Assembly (NCBI RefSeq): GCF_010586825.1 | Contig: NZ_JAAAGB010000001.1 | Span: 868,001-932,000, forward strand | DNA length: 64,000 bases | Source: Draconibacterium mangrovi | Lineage (GTDB): Bacteria > Bacteroidota > Bacteroidia > Bacteroidales > Prolixibacteraceae | Reading direction: 5' to 3' | Program-made: the position numbers and the translations under genes | Notes under the pieces: generated by a model | What the model was told of the DNA's origin: nothing | Seen by the model: only the letters and a program-made list of their open reading frames with translations | Databases searched by the model: none | Shown here: positions 28,648 to 37,792 of the stretch, in pieces | Position numbering within the stretch: the stretch's first letter is position 1 | How the letters are laid out: each line of letters starts with the position of its first letter

Positions 28648-30219
28648 CTATTTAACCGGCTTATCAACAACCAAGCGTTTCGTTTGATTGGCCAGCTTGT
28701 AAGCTACCGAAAACGCATACTGTGTAACCCTTTTCATTTTATGGTAATCGATTTTATCCAGCTCATCGGTAATTTCATGATAATCGTCGTGCAGACCGGT
28801 TGACAAGCCAAGAATCGGCACACCGTTTTTATAAAAGTGGTAGTAATCACTGCGGGTTAAAAAGGCTTTTGTCAATTCATCGCTCGGTACAAGTCCCAGG
28901 TCTTCACAAACCTCATCGCTGATATCCAGCAGCTCGGAACTTTGCCTTCCCGAAATAATGTACATTCCGTTAGGACCTGCCAGACTTTTTGAGTTCACAT
29001 CCACTGAATCCAGTTCCGTTTCTGCCGAGCGACCGATCATATCAAGGTTAATATCCACCAGTGTATTTTCCATCGGTATAACCGGATGCTGTGAGTAATA
29101 ATCAGAACCCAGCAGCCCCTTTTCTTCGCCGGTTACCCATGCAAAAACGATGCTTCGTTTGGGTTTCTTTTTCATGCTCTGAAATGCCTCGGCAATTTCC
29201 AACAGGGCAACAGTACCTGATCCGTTGTCGTCGGCACCATTATAAATACCGCCTTCGCCGTCGGTTCCCAGATGGTCGTAATGCGCGGTAAAAACAATGC
29301 ACTCTTTCTTTAATTCCGGATCGCTGCCTTCAACCACTGCGATGACATTCTTTCCGACAATTGATTCATTTGCTTTAATCAGGTAAATTTCTGTCGTCAG
29401 GTTGTTTATGGCAAATGATTTTGGGCGCTCACTTTTGCTGATCTCCTGTTGTAAACCGGCTAAAGTTTTCCCTGATCCTTCCAACATTTTATTACCCAGT
29501 TCTTCCGTTCCAAAGATCAATCTTATAGGAAGAATAAGCGAGCTTTTTGCTCCTTTTAGGGTCAGACTACCACCGGTTGCATATTTTCGTATACTTTCAA
29601 TGTATTCGGGATTTGGATTCATTGGATCGTTCACCAAAAGCACCGCTTTTGCGCCTCCCATCATGGCTCTCGACATTTTTTTCATTTCGGTATCCATGTC
29701 AGGCCCGGATCCTTCTTTAGCCTGTTCGAGGGTGCGGGTCATCACCAGCACAATCTTACCCTTTAAATCCAGGTCTTTTGTATCATTGTATTTTGTATCC
29801 TCGTTGTACCAACCATAACCGGCAAACACCACTTCGCCCGAAATGGTGTCGTTTTTTGGAGGCCCTCCCAGCGAAAAAATATCTTTTGTTTGGTAACTTT
29901 TATTTCCGTTGGCGTCTTTTAAACTTAATACCGTCTGGTCAGGATCAGGTGTTACAGCCTGCAATTCAACATTTTGGAAATAGCCTTCAACTCCGGGAGT
30001 CAGTCCCATTTTTGCACATTGAGCTTTCAGGTAATCCGCGGCGAGATCAAGTCCCGGCGTTTCGGTAAAAAAATCGCGACCGCGCATATTATCGCCGGCA
30101 ATAAATTCCAGGTGTGCTCTCAGGTCATTCTCGGTAATGGTTTGTAATTCGTTTTTTTGAGCAACAGCCACTATCGAAACTGCTACACAAAGCAGTGTGA
30201 AAAGAAGTTTGGTGTTCAT
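28648..30219 (-). CDS. Exported M28-family zinc aminopeptidase (second of a tandem pair)
   Basis: A 523-residue exported protein (signal MNTKLLFTLLCVAVSIVAVAQ). The dizinc site of M28 is visible: TAHYDHLG (first His), YNGADDNGSGTVALLEIA (bridging Asp), VTGEEKGLLGS (Glu-Glu, base and ligand), NLDMIGR (Asp), and HDDYHEITDELDKI (last His). A PA-like insert lies between the N-terminal segment and the catalytic domain (about 90-270). It is likely a periplasmic or surface aminopeptidase. The gene follows a paralogue by 24 bp in the same operon. The two are about equal in length and share the same order of motifs, so they derive from a tandem duplication. Confidence 0.9.
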   Translation of the reverse strand: MNTKLLFTLLCVAVSIVAVAQKNELQTITENDLRAHLEFIAGDNMRGRDFFTETPGLDLAADYLKAQCAKMGLTPGVEGYFQNVELQAVTPDPDQTVLSLKDANGNKSYQTKDIFSLGGPPKNDTISGEVVFAGYGWYNEDTKYNDTKDLDLKGKIVLVMTRTLEQAKEGSGPDMDTEMKKMSRAMMGGAKAVLLVNDPMNPNPEYIESIRKYATGGSLTLKGAKSSLILPIRLIFGTEELGNKMLEGSGKTLAGLQQEISKSERPKSFAINNLTTEIYLIKANESIVGKNVIAVVEGSDPELKKECIVFTAHYDHLGTDGEGGIYNGADDNGSGTVALLEIAEAFQSMKKKPKRSIVFAWVTGEEKGLLGSDYYSQHPVIPMENTLVDINLDMIGRSAETELDSVDVNSKSLAGPNGMYIISGRQSSELLDISDEVCEDLGLVPSDELTKAFLTRSDYYHFYKNGVPILGLSTGLHDDYHEITDELDKIDYHKMKRVTQYAFSVAYKLANQTKRLVVDKPVK

Positions 30220-30243
30220 GTTCTTCGGTTTGAAATATTATGA

Positions 30244-31779
30244 TTAAAACTCTATATCTTTTTTGTTGCCCAAATCAAAACCTACTAAAAAGCAAAGATC
30301 GGCAACACGTTTTATTTTTTCAAAGTTTATTCTTTCAATCTCATCACCAACTTTGTGGTAATCGGCATGATAACCGGTGGCATAATTTAAGATAGGTACA
30401 CCATATTTGTGGAAATGGTAATGATCGCTGGCACGTAAAAAACGCTCTTTTGGTAAACTGGTGTCGGGAACCAATCCCAACTCGGCACAGTGTGTTGCAT
30501 TTATTTCAGCCAATTCGGGCCACACATCGTTCGAAAGGGTGTACAATCCATCAAAGTCTTTCACTTTTTTGGGCGAATCTTTCCAAACATCGTCGCGTGG
30601 GCCATCGTAAACGCGGCCTACCATATCAAGATTAATGGAAGCCACAGTTTTATCCAGCGGAAACAGCGGATGATCGCAATAGTAACTCGAACCGAAATGC
30701 CCTTTCTCTTCGCAGGTTACCCACAGAAAAACAATACTTCGTTTCGGTTTTACTTTTAACGATGCAAAAGCTTCGGCCACTTCCATAATGGCCACTGTTC
30801 CCGATCCATTGTCGTCGGCGCCGTTGTATACATCACCATCTTTTCCAACTCCCAAATGATCGTAGTGCGCCATAAATACAACATATTCGTTCTTTAAAAC
30901 CGGATCTGATCCTTCAACATATGCAACAACATTTTTTGCTTCCAGCAATTCAGGTTCTGCTCCTGATTTAAGGCTCAGTGTTTCCGCAACTTCAGTAACT
31001 GCCTCCGATCCGGCAGCCACCTTTTCAAGGTACTTAAGGTATTGTCCTTTTTTACCCAGCAAGGCATCGGCAACTTTTGAGGTGGCCAGTAAAACGGCAG
31101 GTTGCGTGGTAATATCGTCGTTGGTTTTTACGCTGTACCCCGACCTACTCATCCAGCCTTGCAATTGCTTAAAGGTTTTATTTTCCGTGTCTTTCGGATT
31201 GGTAATCATCAGCAAAGCTTTCGGTTGCTTTTCCAATATGGCACTTATTTTTGTGCTCTCTACACTGTTTTGCCACTCAAATTTTTCTTCGCCTAAAAAC
31301 GATTCAGCACTTCCCTGAGCTACAATTACAAGCTTGTCATTTATATCCAGCGAATCAATATTTTCGCCAAAACCAATAAATGTAACGGGTTCCTCATCAA
31401 GACTAAAAATGCCGGAAGTCTGGGTCAGTTTTACCAGCTCTTCCGACCGGTAAACCGACTTCCCCTTTTTATTTTTTACTTCAATAAAATCATCTGTGCC
31501 CGGTACGGTGTGTAAAATCGGAACTATCTGAAAATAGTTATCTACAGCAGGTTTCAGCCCAATTTCTTTTGCATAAGCGGCCAGATAGTTCGCCGTTATT
31601 TCAAGGCCATCAACTTCGGTACCCAATGCGCGTCCCTGCAATTCATCAGACGCAATAAATGTGAGGTATTCTTTTAATTCAGGAATATCAATTTTCGACA
31701 ATGCTTCGTTCTGCGCACTGGCCGAAAAAAGAAACGCCAGGAGGCTAAAATAAACAAGTACAGTTTTACGTATTAACAT
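30244..31779 (-). CDS. Exported M28-family zinc aminopeptidase (first of a tandem pair)
   Basis: A 511-residue paralogue of the following gene. A signal peptide is present (MLIRKTVLVYFSLLAFLFSASAQ). Zinc-site motifs: MAHYDHLG, YNGADDNGSGTVAIMEVA, VTCEEKGHFGSSYY (with Cys where the partner has Gly), INLDMVGR, and GYHADYHKVGDEIERI. The N-terminal motif YLTFIASDELQGRALGTEVD corresponds to LRAHLEFIAGDNMRGRDFFT in the paralogue. Exo-acting peptidase on peptides in the periplasm is the family role; substrate choice is unknown. It is the promoter-proximal gene of the pair and is divergent from the M48 lipoprotein gene across 142 bp. Confidence 0.9.
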   Translation of the reverse strand: MLIRKTVLVYFSLLAFLFSASAQNEALSKIDIPELKEYLTFIASDELQGRALGTEVDGLEITANYLAAYAKEIGLKPAVDNYFQIVPILHTVPGTDDFIEVKNKKGKSVYRSEELVKLTQTSGIFSLDEEPVTFIGFGENIDSLDINDKLVIVAQGSAESFLGEEKFEWQNSVESTKISAILEKQPKALLMITNPKDTENKTFKQLQGWMSRSGYSVKTNDDITTQPAVLLATSKVADALLGKKGQYLKYLEKVAAGSEAVTEVAETLSLKSGAEPELLEAKNVVAYVEGSDPVLKNEYVVFMAHYDHLGVGKDGDVYNGADDNGSGTVAIMEVAEAFASLKVKPKRSIVFLWVTCEEKGHFGSSYYCDHPLFPLDKTVASINLDMVGRVYDGPRDDVWKDSPKKVKDFDGLYTLSNDVWPELAEINATHCAELGLVPDTSLPKERFLRASDHYHFHKYGVPILNYATGYHADYHKVGDEIERINFEKIKRVADLCFLVGFDLGNKKDIEF

Positions 31780-31921
31780 ACGGGTGATTTTAAAAAATGA
31801 AGTAAATATTATCTTTGTATAGAAGCGAATTTAACAATTAAGCGAATACAGGCAAGCTATAAATAACAATTTGACACCTTTAAATGTGAATTCTTAACCA
31901 TACTTCAAAATTTCAGGAAAA

Positions 31922-33388
31922 ATGAAAACAATCAAAACACTTTCGGTAATTCTTTTAACCGTTTCGTTATTACTGCTGATCCCATCGTGCGCCGTTAATC
32001 CGGTTACCGGACAGCGACAGCTCATGTTGATGTCGGAAGAGCAGGAAGTTGCACTGGGAACGCAATACGACCCGACGGTAATTTCAACATTTGGTTTATA
32101 TGAGGATGAAGCATTGCTGAATTTTATTACCAAAAAGGGAACAGAAATGGGGAAGATTTCGCATCGCCCTAACCTGCAATACCATTTCAGGCTCTTGGAT
32201 TCGCCGGTGGTAAATGCTTTTGCCGTGCCGGGCGGATACATTTATTTAACCCGCGGAATTTTAGCCCAGTTTAATAACGAAGCTGAATTGATGGGTGTTT
32301 TGGGACACGAAATGGGACACGTTACCGCTCGCCACACGGCGCAACAACAAACGAGGCAACAACTTAGCCAGGTTGCCCTTGCCGCCGGAATGGTAGCCGT
32401 ACCCGAAGTGGCACAGTTTGCCAATGAAGCTATGGCCGCAATGCAACTTCTATTTTTAAGTTTTAGCCGTGCCAACGAACGAGAAGCCGACCGACTGGGC
32501 GTTGAATACTCATCGAAGATTGGCTACGATGCCAATAAAATGGCCGACTTTTTTGAGGTGTTGAACAAAATGCAGATGGCAAGCAGCCACGAAGGTGTTC
32601 CCACCTGGATGTCGACACACCCCGATCCGGGGCAGCGAAATATTGCGGTAAAACAAACTACTGCTGAGTGGCAAGCTCAATTGCCCCAACAGAATTACGC
32701 GGTAAACACCGACGAATATCTTAAAATGATCGATGGAATTGTGTATGGGGAAAATCCACGCCACGGTTTTGTTGAGAACAGCATGTTTTATCACCCCGAT
32801 CTGGCCTTTCAATTCCCGATACCCAAAAACTGGACACTGATCAATTCACCGCTTCAGGTGCAGATTGTTCCTGAAGACAAAAATGCGGCTATGATTTTTG
32901 AGCTGTCGCAGGAAAAAGGTGCCGACGCGGTTGCACAAAAAACGATATCCGACTTAAAACTTACGCTGGTAGACAAAAGCAACCTGACTCTGAACGGCCT
33001 GAATGCTGTTGCAACAATTTCGGACCAGGTATCGCAAAACGATGCAGGTCAAGAGCAGGTGGTAAAAATCCTGTCGTATTTTATCGAAAAAGATGCAATG
33101 GTTTATACCTTCCATGGCCTTTGTTTGGATGCGAATTTTAGCAACTACAAACCCGCGTTTGAGTCGACAATGAAAAACTTTGCGCGACTTACCGATGCTT
33201 CGAAACTGAATATCAAACCCGACCGGATAAAGGTAATTTCTATCAATAGTGCAACGGTTTCGTTAAAAGATGCTTTCGCTTATTACAAAGTTCCGCAAGA
33301 TAAATTCGAAGAAATGGCCTTACTAAACAACCGCGAATTGAGCGATGTGTTGAAACGTGGAGATATGATTAAAATTTTAGGAAAATAA
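31922..33388 (+). CDS. M48-family metalloprotease, lipoprotein
   Basis: A 488-residue lipoprotein (signal ending LLLLIPSC, Cys23) of the M48/BepA-LoiP-like group. The N-terminal NPVTGQRQLMLMSEEQEVALG motif is typical of the exported forms. Zinc site: HEMGH at 129-133, with the third ligand Glu in NEREADRLGVEY about 50 residues later. A C-terminal extension (about 270-430) contains a PsbP-like or DUF-type domain, and the last 55 residues (SINSATVSLKDAFAYYKVPQ, then a LSDVLKRGDMIKIL motif) look like a LysM-like anchor. It is likely involved in quality control of outer-membrane proteins. The small barrel gene follows at 30 bp. Confidence 0.88.
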   Translation: MKTIKTLSVILLTVSLLLLIPSCAVNPVTGQRQLMLMSEEQEVALGTQYDPTVISTFGLYEDEALLNFITKKGTEMGKISHRPNLQYHFRLLDSPVVNAFAVPGGYIYLTRGILAQFNNEAELMGVLGHEMGHVTARHTAQQQTRQQLSQVALAAGMVAVPEVAQFANEAMAAMQLLFLSFSRANEREADRLGVEYSSKIGYDANKMADFFEVLNKMQMASSHEGVPTWMSTHPDPGQRNIAVKQTTAEWQAQLPQQNYAVNTDEYLKMIDGIVYGENPRHGFVENSMFYHPDLAFQFPIPKNWTLINSPLQVQIVPEDKNAAMIFELSQEKGADAVAQKTISDLKLTLVDKSNLTLNGLNAVATISDQVSQNDAGQEQVVKILSYFIEKDAMVYTFHGLCLDANFSNYKPAFESTMKNFARLTDASKLNIKPDRIKVISINSATVSLKDAFAYYKVPQDKFEEMALLNNRELSDVLKRGDMIKILGK

Positions 33389-33418
33389 ATTAAAATTCAG
33401 AAAACAACTTTTATTAAA

Positions 33419-33904
33419 ATGAAAAAGACATTACAAACAATTGTATTAACAGCCATCTTCGCTGTTACAGGTATTTTTATTGGAAACGCCCAGGAACTGG
33501 GGGTGCGTTTTGGAGATGTTTCGGCCGGTAGCGTTGCTATTGACGGAATTTTTTCGACAGGAGAATTTAACCGCCTGCATGCCGACCTTTCGTTTGGCGA
33601 TGGTGTTGCTGCCGACCTGCTTTGGGATTTCCTGTACCGCCCGATAACCGACGAAGCATTTAACTGGTATATGGGCGTTGGACCGTACCTGGCAATTTTA
33701 GATGAAACGGTGTATAAGGAGGGCGTAAAAGACAGCGAAACCAATTTTAACCTGGGGGCTGCCTTTGAAATCGGACTTGAATACCGCTTTGTGAATATCC
33801 CGATCGCCCTTGGGCTTGACTACCGCCCGTCGCTGGAAGTTATCGACGAAACCAGCCTCCACTGGGGAGGTTTTGGTTTGAATATCCGCTATGTGTTTGA
33901 ATAA
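33419..33904 (+). CDS. Small outer-membrane beta-barrel-like protein
   Basis: A 161-residue exported protein (signal MKKTLQTIVLTAIFAVTGIFIGNAQ). The mature part has alternating hydrophobic strands with aromatic girdles (YMGVGPYLAIL, AAFEIGLEYRFVNIPIALGLDYRPSLEV) and ends in YVFE-like aromatic strand (FGLNIRYVFE), which fits a small eight-strand beta-barrel of the Bacteroidota outer membrane. I do not recognise the family. It is 30 bp after the M48 protease gene and probably co-transcribed; that protease may assist barrels, but any direct link is a guess. A strong terminator follows. Confidence 0.7.
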   Translation: MKKTLQTIVLTAIFAVTGIFIGNAQELGVRFGDVSAGSVAIDGIFSTGEFNRLHADLSFGDGVAADLLWDFLYRPITDEAFNWYMGVGPYLAILDETVYKEGVKDSETNFNLGAAFEIGLEYRFVNIPIALGLDYRPSLEVIDETSLHWGGFGLNIRYVFE

Positions 33905-33926
33905 ACCATTGAAGTAAAATAAAAAG

Positions 33927-33954
33927 AAAAGCGTGCCAGTGGCACGCTTTTTTT
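33927..33954 (+). terminator. Terminator after the small barrel gene
   Basis: AAAAGCGTGCC and GGCACGCTTTT form an 11-bp stem with a loop of six or fewer nt, followed by T residues. The convergent sulfatase gene may use it as well. Confidence 0.85.
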
Positions 33955-33983
33955 ATGCTGTAATTTTTCGTTAGGATTGAACC

Positions 33984-35402
33984 CTATTCCGGTATTGGTT
34001 TATTGTTTTTAATAGCGTCCGTTGCCTCACCAGCCATTGCTAAAATCGTTTCCACCACTTTGGGATTCTTATCAGCAACATTTTCTTTCTCACCCGGGTC
34101 GTTTTCTACATCGTATAGATGTGCTTTATCCAAATTTCCTGTCCAGTGTTCTCCCGGCAAAATCAGTTTCCAGTTTTTGTATCTGACGCTCATTAGCTTT
34201 CCTGTTGCTGTAAAACCATACACAGCCTTATGAGGTGCAGCAACTCCTGCTTCATTTTTCATGAGAGGCAAAATATTTTTACCATCGATTACCCTGTCGG
34301 CAGGAATTTCCGCACCGGCAATGTTGGCAAAAGTGGTAAACAAATCCATTCCGGTTACCGGCACATCGCATTCCGTCTCAGCAGGAATTACATCCGGCCA
34401 TTTCATAATACACGATACCCGGATTCCACCTTCGTAGCGCTCCTGGTATTTGCCTTCGCGCAAAATATGTTCGCGGTCAGGGTCGGTAAAACCAAATTTG
34501 CCATAGCAATTTTCCAATTCTTCGTCGCGGTGCACCAAAGGGCCATTATCCGATGTAAATACAATAATGGTATTGTCTTCAATTTTCAGTCGCTTTAAAG
34601 TATTTAGAATGATGCCAACCGAACGGTCGAGGTATTCAACAGCGTCACCATAGGCAGCCGCTTTGCTTTGCCCTTCGAAACCTTTTGGCACAAACCAGGG
34701 CGTGTGCGTCTCAATATTCGCATATTGCAGGTAGAACGGTTTTTCCTCCTGTGTTGCTCTGTAAATAAACTTGCAGGCTTCGCGTGTAAATAATGCCGGC
34801 AACTCGGCCAGATCATTATTATCACATCGCTTTATAATCTGTGCCTGCTCGATCAACGGAATTTCCGGATCGCTGATGCCATTTGGCCGCCATCCCGAAT
34901 TTCCGATGCGCTCCGGGCCATGGTCGTTGGGATAAGGAATTCCCAGAAACTCGTCGAAACCATGAACACAAGGCAAATATTGCGGCAAGTGCCCTAAATG
35001 CCATTTCCCATATAATCCGGTCGTGTAGCCCTGTTCTTTCAGCAATTCGGTGATTGAAACCTCCAGCTCGTCTTCCAGTCCGTGTTTCGAATGTGGAAAC
35101 AATACGTACAAACCAGTGCCATTATTTACCCTTGGCGCATACCTTCCGGTTAAAGTGGCTGCCCGCGATGGGGTACATGTGCCGTGTGGCGCGTAAAAAC
35201 TCGTAAATTTCATTCCTTCTGCCGCCAGCTTATCCAGGTTGGGCGTATTAATGTCTTTCGAGCCAAAACAACTCAGGTCGTCAAAACCCACATCATCGGC
35301 AAGAATATGTATGATATTGGGCTTCTTCACATCTTGAGCCTGAACTTTTGCAAGTGAGAAAATCCCACAAAACAATAACAACAGTTTAATTTTGAAATTC
35401 AT
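33984..35402 (-). CDS. Exported sulfatase (family S1) with classical CTPSR motif
   Basis: A 472-residue exported sulfatase (signal MNFKIKLLLLFCGIFSLAKVQAQ). The metal-binding DD is in IIHILADDVGFDDLSCFG (about 30-47), and the formylglycine precursor Cys76 lies in GTCTPSRAATLTG, the classical C-x-P-S-R form. Then YGKWHLGHLP, a TDNGPLVHRDEE block and IMKWPDVI are family landmarks. Compared with the sulfatase at 17141 this one lacks a lipobox and should be periplasmic. The GH5 gene follows upstream at 150 bp on the same strand; both may take part in degrading a sulfated glycan. Substrate unknown. Confidence 0.9.
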   Translation of the reverse strand: MNFKIKLLLLFCGIFSLAKVQAQDVKKPNIIHILADDVGFDDLSCFGSKDINTPNLDKLAAEGMKFTSFYAPHGTCTPSRAATLTGRYAPRVNNGTGLYVLFPHSKHGLEDELEVSITELLKEQGYTTGLYGKWHLGHLPQYLPCVHGFDEFLGIPYPNDHGPERIGNSGWRPNGISDPEIPLIEQAQIIKRCDNNDLAELPALFTREACKFIYRATQEEKPFYLQYANIETHTPWFVPKGFEGQSKAAAYGDAVEYLDRSVGIILNTLKRLKIEDNTIIVFTSDNGPLVHRDEELENCYGKFGFTDPDREHILREGKYQERYEGGIRVSCIMKWPDVIPAETECDVPVTGMDLFTTFANIAGAEIPADRVIDGKNILPLMKNEAGVAAPHKAVYGFTATGKLMSVRYKNWKLILPGEHWTGNLDKAHLYDVENDPGEKENVADKNPKVVETILAMAGEATDAIKNNKPIPE

Positions 35403-35552
35403 GATTAATGGATTTGAATTTTTGTATCAGTATTCCTTCTGCGCACTGCAGGATAGGGCGACCAATATCGTCATTCAATTTGGGAAGTTCAAACAAATGC
35501 CAGACTTTTTGATTTTTTTATAAAGTATTTTTTAAAAAGAAAATCAAGATCA

Positions 35553-36818
35553 TTACGGCTCCATAGCCATCGCCAGAATGTAGCCCTCGTTTACTTCAAA
35601 TTTCGACAATTTAATATTCGCGATGTATTCCATCATCACTTTTTTAACCAGCTCCTGATTTGGGCGATTTGCCCGCACTGCTTCGTAGGTATCGCGTGGT
35701 CCTTCGGCAAAATCTACAATCACATCCCAGTTTTCGGGTGTTGGGATAGTTACCATACAACGCGGGCTTCCCATTTTTTTGTAGGGCCAGTAATGATAAC
35801 CGATGTTGTTTCGGATCATCAGGCGGGTCCAGGCAGCAATCCACTCATCGGTATTCTCGCCGGTTTCACCCATATAGATGGGGAGATTCACTGAGTCGCG
35901 GAAATCAACAAAATCCTGAATATTTGCCTGCAAGGTATCGCACCAGTAACGGTGACAAGTGTACATTATCTTATCGTCGAATTTCGAATCGGTAAACACT
36001 GTGAAGTTACCATTCCACTGGGCACCACCCAGCAAAACAATGTGGTTAGTATCCACCTCGCGAATGGACTTAACCGCTTTCATATACAAAGGCTCCAATT
36101 GTTTGTTGAGCATCGCCTCATCTTCAGGAAAATAGGTGGCTATGGGTTCGTTCAACAGATCGTAGCCCAAAATAATTGGCTCGTTTTTATACCGATCGGC
36201 TATTTTTCGCCAGATCTCCACAAACAACTCCTGACTTTCTTCACTGACCATTAACCACGGGTAACCGTAACTGTCGTCGATGTTGGCACCGGTTTGTCCT
36301 CCGGGCGCATCATGCATATCCAGAATAATGTACAGCTCCGATTCGCGACACCACTCCACCAAACTGTCGATGCGCGCAAAACCATCCTGGTTGGAATAAA
36401 GCCCCATGTAATCTTCATCGGTAAACAGTTTATAATGAAACGGCAGGCGAATGGAATTCACACCCGTACTTTTTATGTAGCGGATATCTTCGCGGGTGAT
36501 GTAATTATCTTTGAATTGTTTCCAGAATTGGTTGGTAAAATCGGGGCCCACTGCTTCACGAAACATCTCGTCGATAAGCCGTGCCGAACTTGTTTTTTGG
36601 AACTTGAACATGTAACCTTCCGGATTCAGCCAGTTGCCAAGGTTTATTCCCTGGATAAAGAATTTTTCTCCGTTGGGTGCGATCAGGTCAGGCCCGTTGA
36701 TGGTAATAAATTGTGTCGCGTCAGCCTGAGGTTCTGCTTTTTGCTGCGCCGGTTGACATGAAAACAGAATGGCACTCATAAACAGCACCCAAATTGATAG
36801 ATGAATTTGTTTTTGCAT
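35553..36818 (-). CDS. GH5-family glycoside hydrolase lipoprotein
   Basis: A 421-residue lipoprotein (signal MQKQIHLSIWVLFMSAILFSC). The GH5 fold shows FFIQGINLGNWLNPEGYM near the N-terminus, INSIRLP-like strand (GVNSIRLPFHYKLF), HDAPGGQTG, GYDLLNEPIA with the acid/base Glu near 219 and PIYMGETGENTDEW with the nucleophile Glu near 316. The HRYWCDTL and YHYWPYKKMGSPRCMV blocks supply the active-site aromatics. GH5 enzymes cut beta-1,4- or other beta-linked glucans and mannans. It may act with the downstream sulfatase. Nearest subfamily cannot be decided by eye. Confidence 0.88.
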   Translation of the reverse strand: MQKQIHLSIWVLFMSAILFSCQPAQQKAEPQADATQFITINGPDLIAPNGEKFFIQGINLGNWLNPEGYMFKFQKTSSARLIDEMFREAVGPDFTNQFWKQFKDNYITREDIRYIKSTGVNSIRLPFHYKLFTDEDYMGLYSNQDGFARIDSLVEWCRESELYIILDMHDAPGGQTGANIDDSYGYPWLMVSEESQELFVEIWRKIADRYKNEPIILGYDLLNEPIATYFPEDEAMLNKQLEPLYMKAVKSIREVDTNHIVLLGGAQWNGNFTVFTDSKFDDKIMYTCHRYWCDTLQANIQDFVDFRDSVNLPIYMGETGENTDEWIAAWTRLMIRNNIGYHYWPYKKMGSPRCMVTIPTPENWDVIVDFAEGPRDTYEAVRANRPNQELVKKVMMEYIANIKLSKFEVNEGYILAMAMEP

Positions 36819-36950
36819 GGTATAGTTTAATTGGTTTGTGGTGAAAATAGTAATAATGTTGGGAAAGTGAAAAGCATTTTCAATTCTAAAATACCAAAAC
36901 CAGATAAGCTATTTGCGGAAGATCTTAGCCACTAATACATTTCAGACAGA

Positions 36951-37363
36951 TTTATGCCTTATCAGGCAGATTTTACTATTTGGCTTAGCCCAAATAGTAA
37001 ACACAAAACCCAAGGCTGCGCCCACTTCGCTCGGAAAAGCTACGCGATGTCAGCTAAAATTCCTAAAACTCGTCGTCCCTCCTCAAACAGCAGTAATTTT
37101 TTTACGCTGCCACCGCTTGTTTTCCGGCTCACCGGCCGAGGCCGTTCCACTGATGCAGCTGACATTGCATCAGTGGAACGGCCTCTTTTGGTCTTCGCAT
37201 GGAGTTAAAATAAAACCTTAATGAGAGCGGGAAGCTCCGAGTAAGCGAGGAGATCACCCGTCCGAATTTAGGTTTTATGAAAACGGAGAGTGAAGACTAA
37301 AAGCAGCCTTGAACTTTCTGCTTCGTCTTTGCTTCAAGGCAAAGATGAAGGCCCCCGGCAGGG
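36951..37363. repeat. Structured interspersed repeat, copy A (full length)
   Basis: About 410 bp of intergenic, comparatively GC-rich DNA, nearly identical in order to the copy at 53361-53772 and matching the left part of the copy at 43405-43700. Elements in order: hairpin 1, GCCT-TATC-AGGC (36956-36967); hairpin 2, TTTACTATTTGG/CCAAATAGTAAA around CTTAGC (36972-37001); a block around GGCTGCGCCCACTTCGCTCGG; a perfect 20-bp stem with an 8-nt loop (37138-37185); a nested three-stem domain (37210-37278); and a terminal 12-bp stem, CTTCGTCTTTGC/GCAAAGATGAAG (37321-37350), then GGCCCCCGG. No ORF of coding quality crosses it on either strand. Function unknown. Confidence 0.85.
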
Positions 37364-37493
37364 AAAATTTCTGAATTTACAGGTTTTGCAACAAGTTAAA
37401 TCAATCTCATTACAGAATACTACATGCCCAGCAACAACGAATTCTAAATTCAAAGGCATAAAAAAAGGCCTCACAAATTGTGAAGCCTTAAAG

Positions 37494-37566
<73 letters not shown>

Positions 37567-37570
37567 AATT

Positions 37571-37657
37571 TGGTACCCGGGGGGGGACTTGAACCCCCAC
37601 GATCATAATGATCATTGGATTTTAAGTCCAACGTGTCTACCATTCCACCACCCGGGC
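37571..37657 (-). tRNA. tRNA-Leu (TAA anticodon) with encoded CCA
   Basis: 87 nt with the terminal CCA. Acceptor stem GCCCGGG/CCCGGGT with one G-U pair, anticodon arm TTGGA-CTTAAAA-TCCAA giving TAA, and a long variable arm (TGATCATTATGATCG), which marks a class II tRNA. Confidence 0.97.
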
Positions 37658-37679
37658 ATCCTTTGCATTATCGTGAATG

Positions 37680-37752
<73 letters not shown>

Positions 37753-37792
37753 AAAATATTTTTCAAATACCGATATTCAACTTCTGCCAAAA

